From the NCBI RefSeq assembly GCF_004135735.1, contig NZ_CP012670.1, positions 5,596,501 to 5,660,500 on the forward strand: 64,000 nt of DNA, given 5' to 3'. Positions 62,875 to 64,000 of the stretch are shown in pieces (position 1 is the stretch's first letter; every line of letters begins with the position of its first letter). Below the pieces are notes generated by a model. It worked only from the letters and a program-made list of their open reading frames with translations, was not told the origin of the DNA and searched no databases. Made by a program: the position numbers and the translations under genes. The DNA comes from Sorangium cellulosum. GTDB taxonomy: Bacteria; Myxococcota_A; Polyangia; Polyangiales; Polyangiaceae.

Positions 62875-64000
62875 TGAGCTCGCTCTCGACCCTCCAGCCG
62901 CTCGGGCAGGACGACCTGTACGCGTTCCTCGCGGAGCGCGTGCGCCCACGGCTCCTCGACGCGCTGGAAGCGGCAGGCCCAGGCCAGCGCCTGCGCGTCA
63001 CCACGCTGCCCGAGCCGGTGATGGAGTCGGTCTGCGTGTCGCTGCAAGGAGATCCGCGCTGGGAGGCGCGCGTCCTGTGCGCGGGCGACGTGGACGCGGA
63101 GTGGAAGGCCTCGGCGACGAAGCTGATCGAGCTCCGCAACGTGCTCGATCGACCGCTCTTGGTCTTCCTGCCGCCGAGCAGGCGCACGGCGGCCGAGGAC
63201 TCGCTCGACATCGCCACGTTCACTGAGCTCTCGCTCGCGACGATCGCGGAAGACCTCCTCGTGGCGCTCTTCGACGAGCTCCCGGAGCCGCTGCGCAAGG
63301 CCGTGCGCGACGAGCTCTTGTACTTGCGCGCCGAGCGGCTCATCGCCAATGCCGACGAAGAGGTCGAATACCTGCTCACCATGCGCAAGAACGGCTGCAC
63401 GCCGGCGGCGGCGGGCGGCGCGCTGCATATCTTCGGGCTGCTCCCGGACTTCCAGCTCTTCGAGCGGGGCAATCCCCGCTACTGGCTCACCCGCAACGTG
63501 AACGTTTGCGCGCGCCTCGGAGACGTCACCCAGCCGCTCCAGACCCGCCTCCGTCGGCTCCCCGTGAAGCCGAACACCGTTCAAAACCCCTTGTTCGCCT
63601 TCCTCCGAGCTCGCCACTCCGACGATATCCGGGCCTGGGCGCGGGAGATCGCCTGCGATCCCGCGCATCGGAGGCTCGCGCTCGACCAGTGGGAGTTCAC
63701 GGACGACGGCGAGGCGGAGGATCTGCGCATCCTGCTGGACCCGCTGGGTCTCCCCCGACAGACGGAGGACAACGTCCTCGGCGCGGCCCAAATGCCGGTG
63801 CTGAACGTCGGGGACAAGAGCAAGGATGTCCTGAAGGTCGCATTCCGGTCGATCCCGAGCCCGAGCCAGGTCCCTGCCTGGAAGACCTGGCGCGTGCAGA
63901 TCCTCTCGGTCGCCGAGGGCCAGGTCTCCGTGGCCTGGGAGAGCAACAGCTACCCCAAGCCCGTGCAGGGGCGGCTCGCGACGATCCGCCGCAGCATCAA
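62874..64000 (+). CDS. Large protein of the defence-like operon, 5' part only (3' end outside window)
   Basis: ATG at 62874 overlaps the previous stop (GTGATGA). The frame stays open to the window end, giving 375 residues. The first half is helical and acidic (DDLYAFLAERVRPRLLDALE; EVEYLLTMRKNGCTPAAAGG), the visible rest mixed alpha/beta. No nucleotide-binding loop appears yet. By position it could be the HerA/FtsK-like translocase partner of DptFGH-type modules (DptH-like) or the last component of a MADS-like system; neither can be shown from this fragment. Confidence 0.8.
   Translation, partial: MSSLSTLQPLGQDDLYAFLAERVRPRLLDALEAAGPGQRLRVTTLPEPVMESVCVSLQGDPRWEARVLCAGDVDAEWKASATKLIELRNVLDRPLLVFLPPSRRTAAEDSLDIATFTELSLATIAEDLLVALFDELPEPLRKAVRDELLYLRAERLIANADEEVEYLLTMRKNGCTPAAAGGALHIFGLLPDFQLFERGNPRYWLTRNVNVCARLGDVTQPLQTRLRRLPVKPNTVQNPLFAFLRARHSDDIRAWAREIACDPAHRRLALDQWEFTDDGEAEDLRILLDPLGLPRQTEDNVLGAAQMPVLNVGDKSKDVLKVAFRSIPSPSQVPAWKTWRVQILSVAEGQVSVAWESNSYPKPVQGRLATIRRSI

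Overview
The window is very GC-rich (third codon positions are almost all G or C), encodes eight proteins with Ser/Thr kinase domains in 64 kb, and carries an alternative complex III/caa3 respiratory cluster. This points to a large-genome myxobacterium, probably of the Sorangium/Polyangium type; that assignment is inferred from gene content, not from a marker search. No rRNA, tRNA, insertion sequence or CRISPR array was seen.

Layout. (1) 1-5467: end of an ActF-like subunit of alternative complex III, a small membrane protein, a SCO copper chaperone and subunits II, I, III and IV of an A2-type caa3 cytochrome oxidase, packed with ATGA overlaps into one operon. (2) 5520-7251: a TetR/AcrR-type repressor gene and a Rieske non-heme iron oxygenase gene, each preceded by a site resembling the AcrR operator. 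(3) 7736-20988: unknown proteins, a CrtI-like FAD oxidoreductase, a kinase with a zinc ribbon, a 1698-residue TamB protein, a DUF1285-like protein, a methyltransferase and a secreted helical protein. (4) 21074-31581: housekeeping genes (pyk, pnp, rpsO, ruvX, hisS) interleaved with two Ser/Thr kinases; pyk and one kinase overlap. (5) 31578-45960: a repeat-rich envelope protein, a protein with a convincing COMM domain (otherwise typical of eukaryotes), a hybrid histidine kinase, a membrane metallopeptidase with TPR-like repeats, a hotdog thioesterase, an orphan asparagine-synthetase-like protein, an unknown membrane-anchored protein and two kinases. (6) 46028-51938: a kinase-cyclase-like-ATPase fusion, another kinase, a block of five 41-42 bp tandem repeats and an alpha/beta hydrolase. 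(7) 52047-53291: a six-cysteine lipoprotein, a DUF6968-like protein and a frame-disrupted gene.

(8) 53476-64000 is the most unusual part: a tightly overlapping operon, cut by the window end. It encodes an N6-adenine methylase with a degenerate HsdR-N-like domain, a two-TRD specificity subunit, a 1436-residue NERD nuclease/pseudokinase/kinase/ATPase fusion (PglW-like front, DptF-like back), an unrecognised 541-residue protein with a Cys cluster, and the start of another large protein. No HsdR translocase or PglZ is visible. It looks like a methylation-based phage defence system that is neither classical type I R-M nor BREX. It resembles, from memory, the methylation-associated defence system (MADS) and the dptFGH restriction module. 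Modification by M+S, sensing or signalling by the kinase, and attack by downstream ATPase/nuclease parts is an inference.

Start codons were chosen by overlap, ribosome binding site and conserved N-termini and are uncertain where stated.
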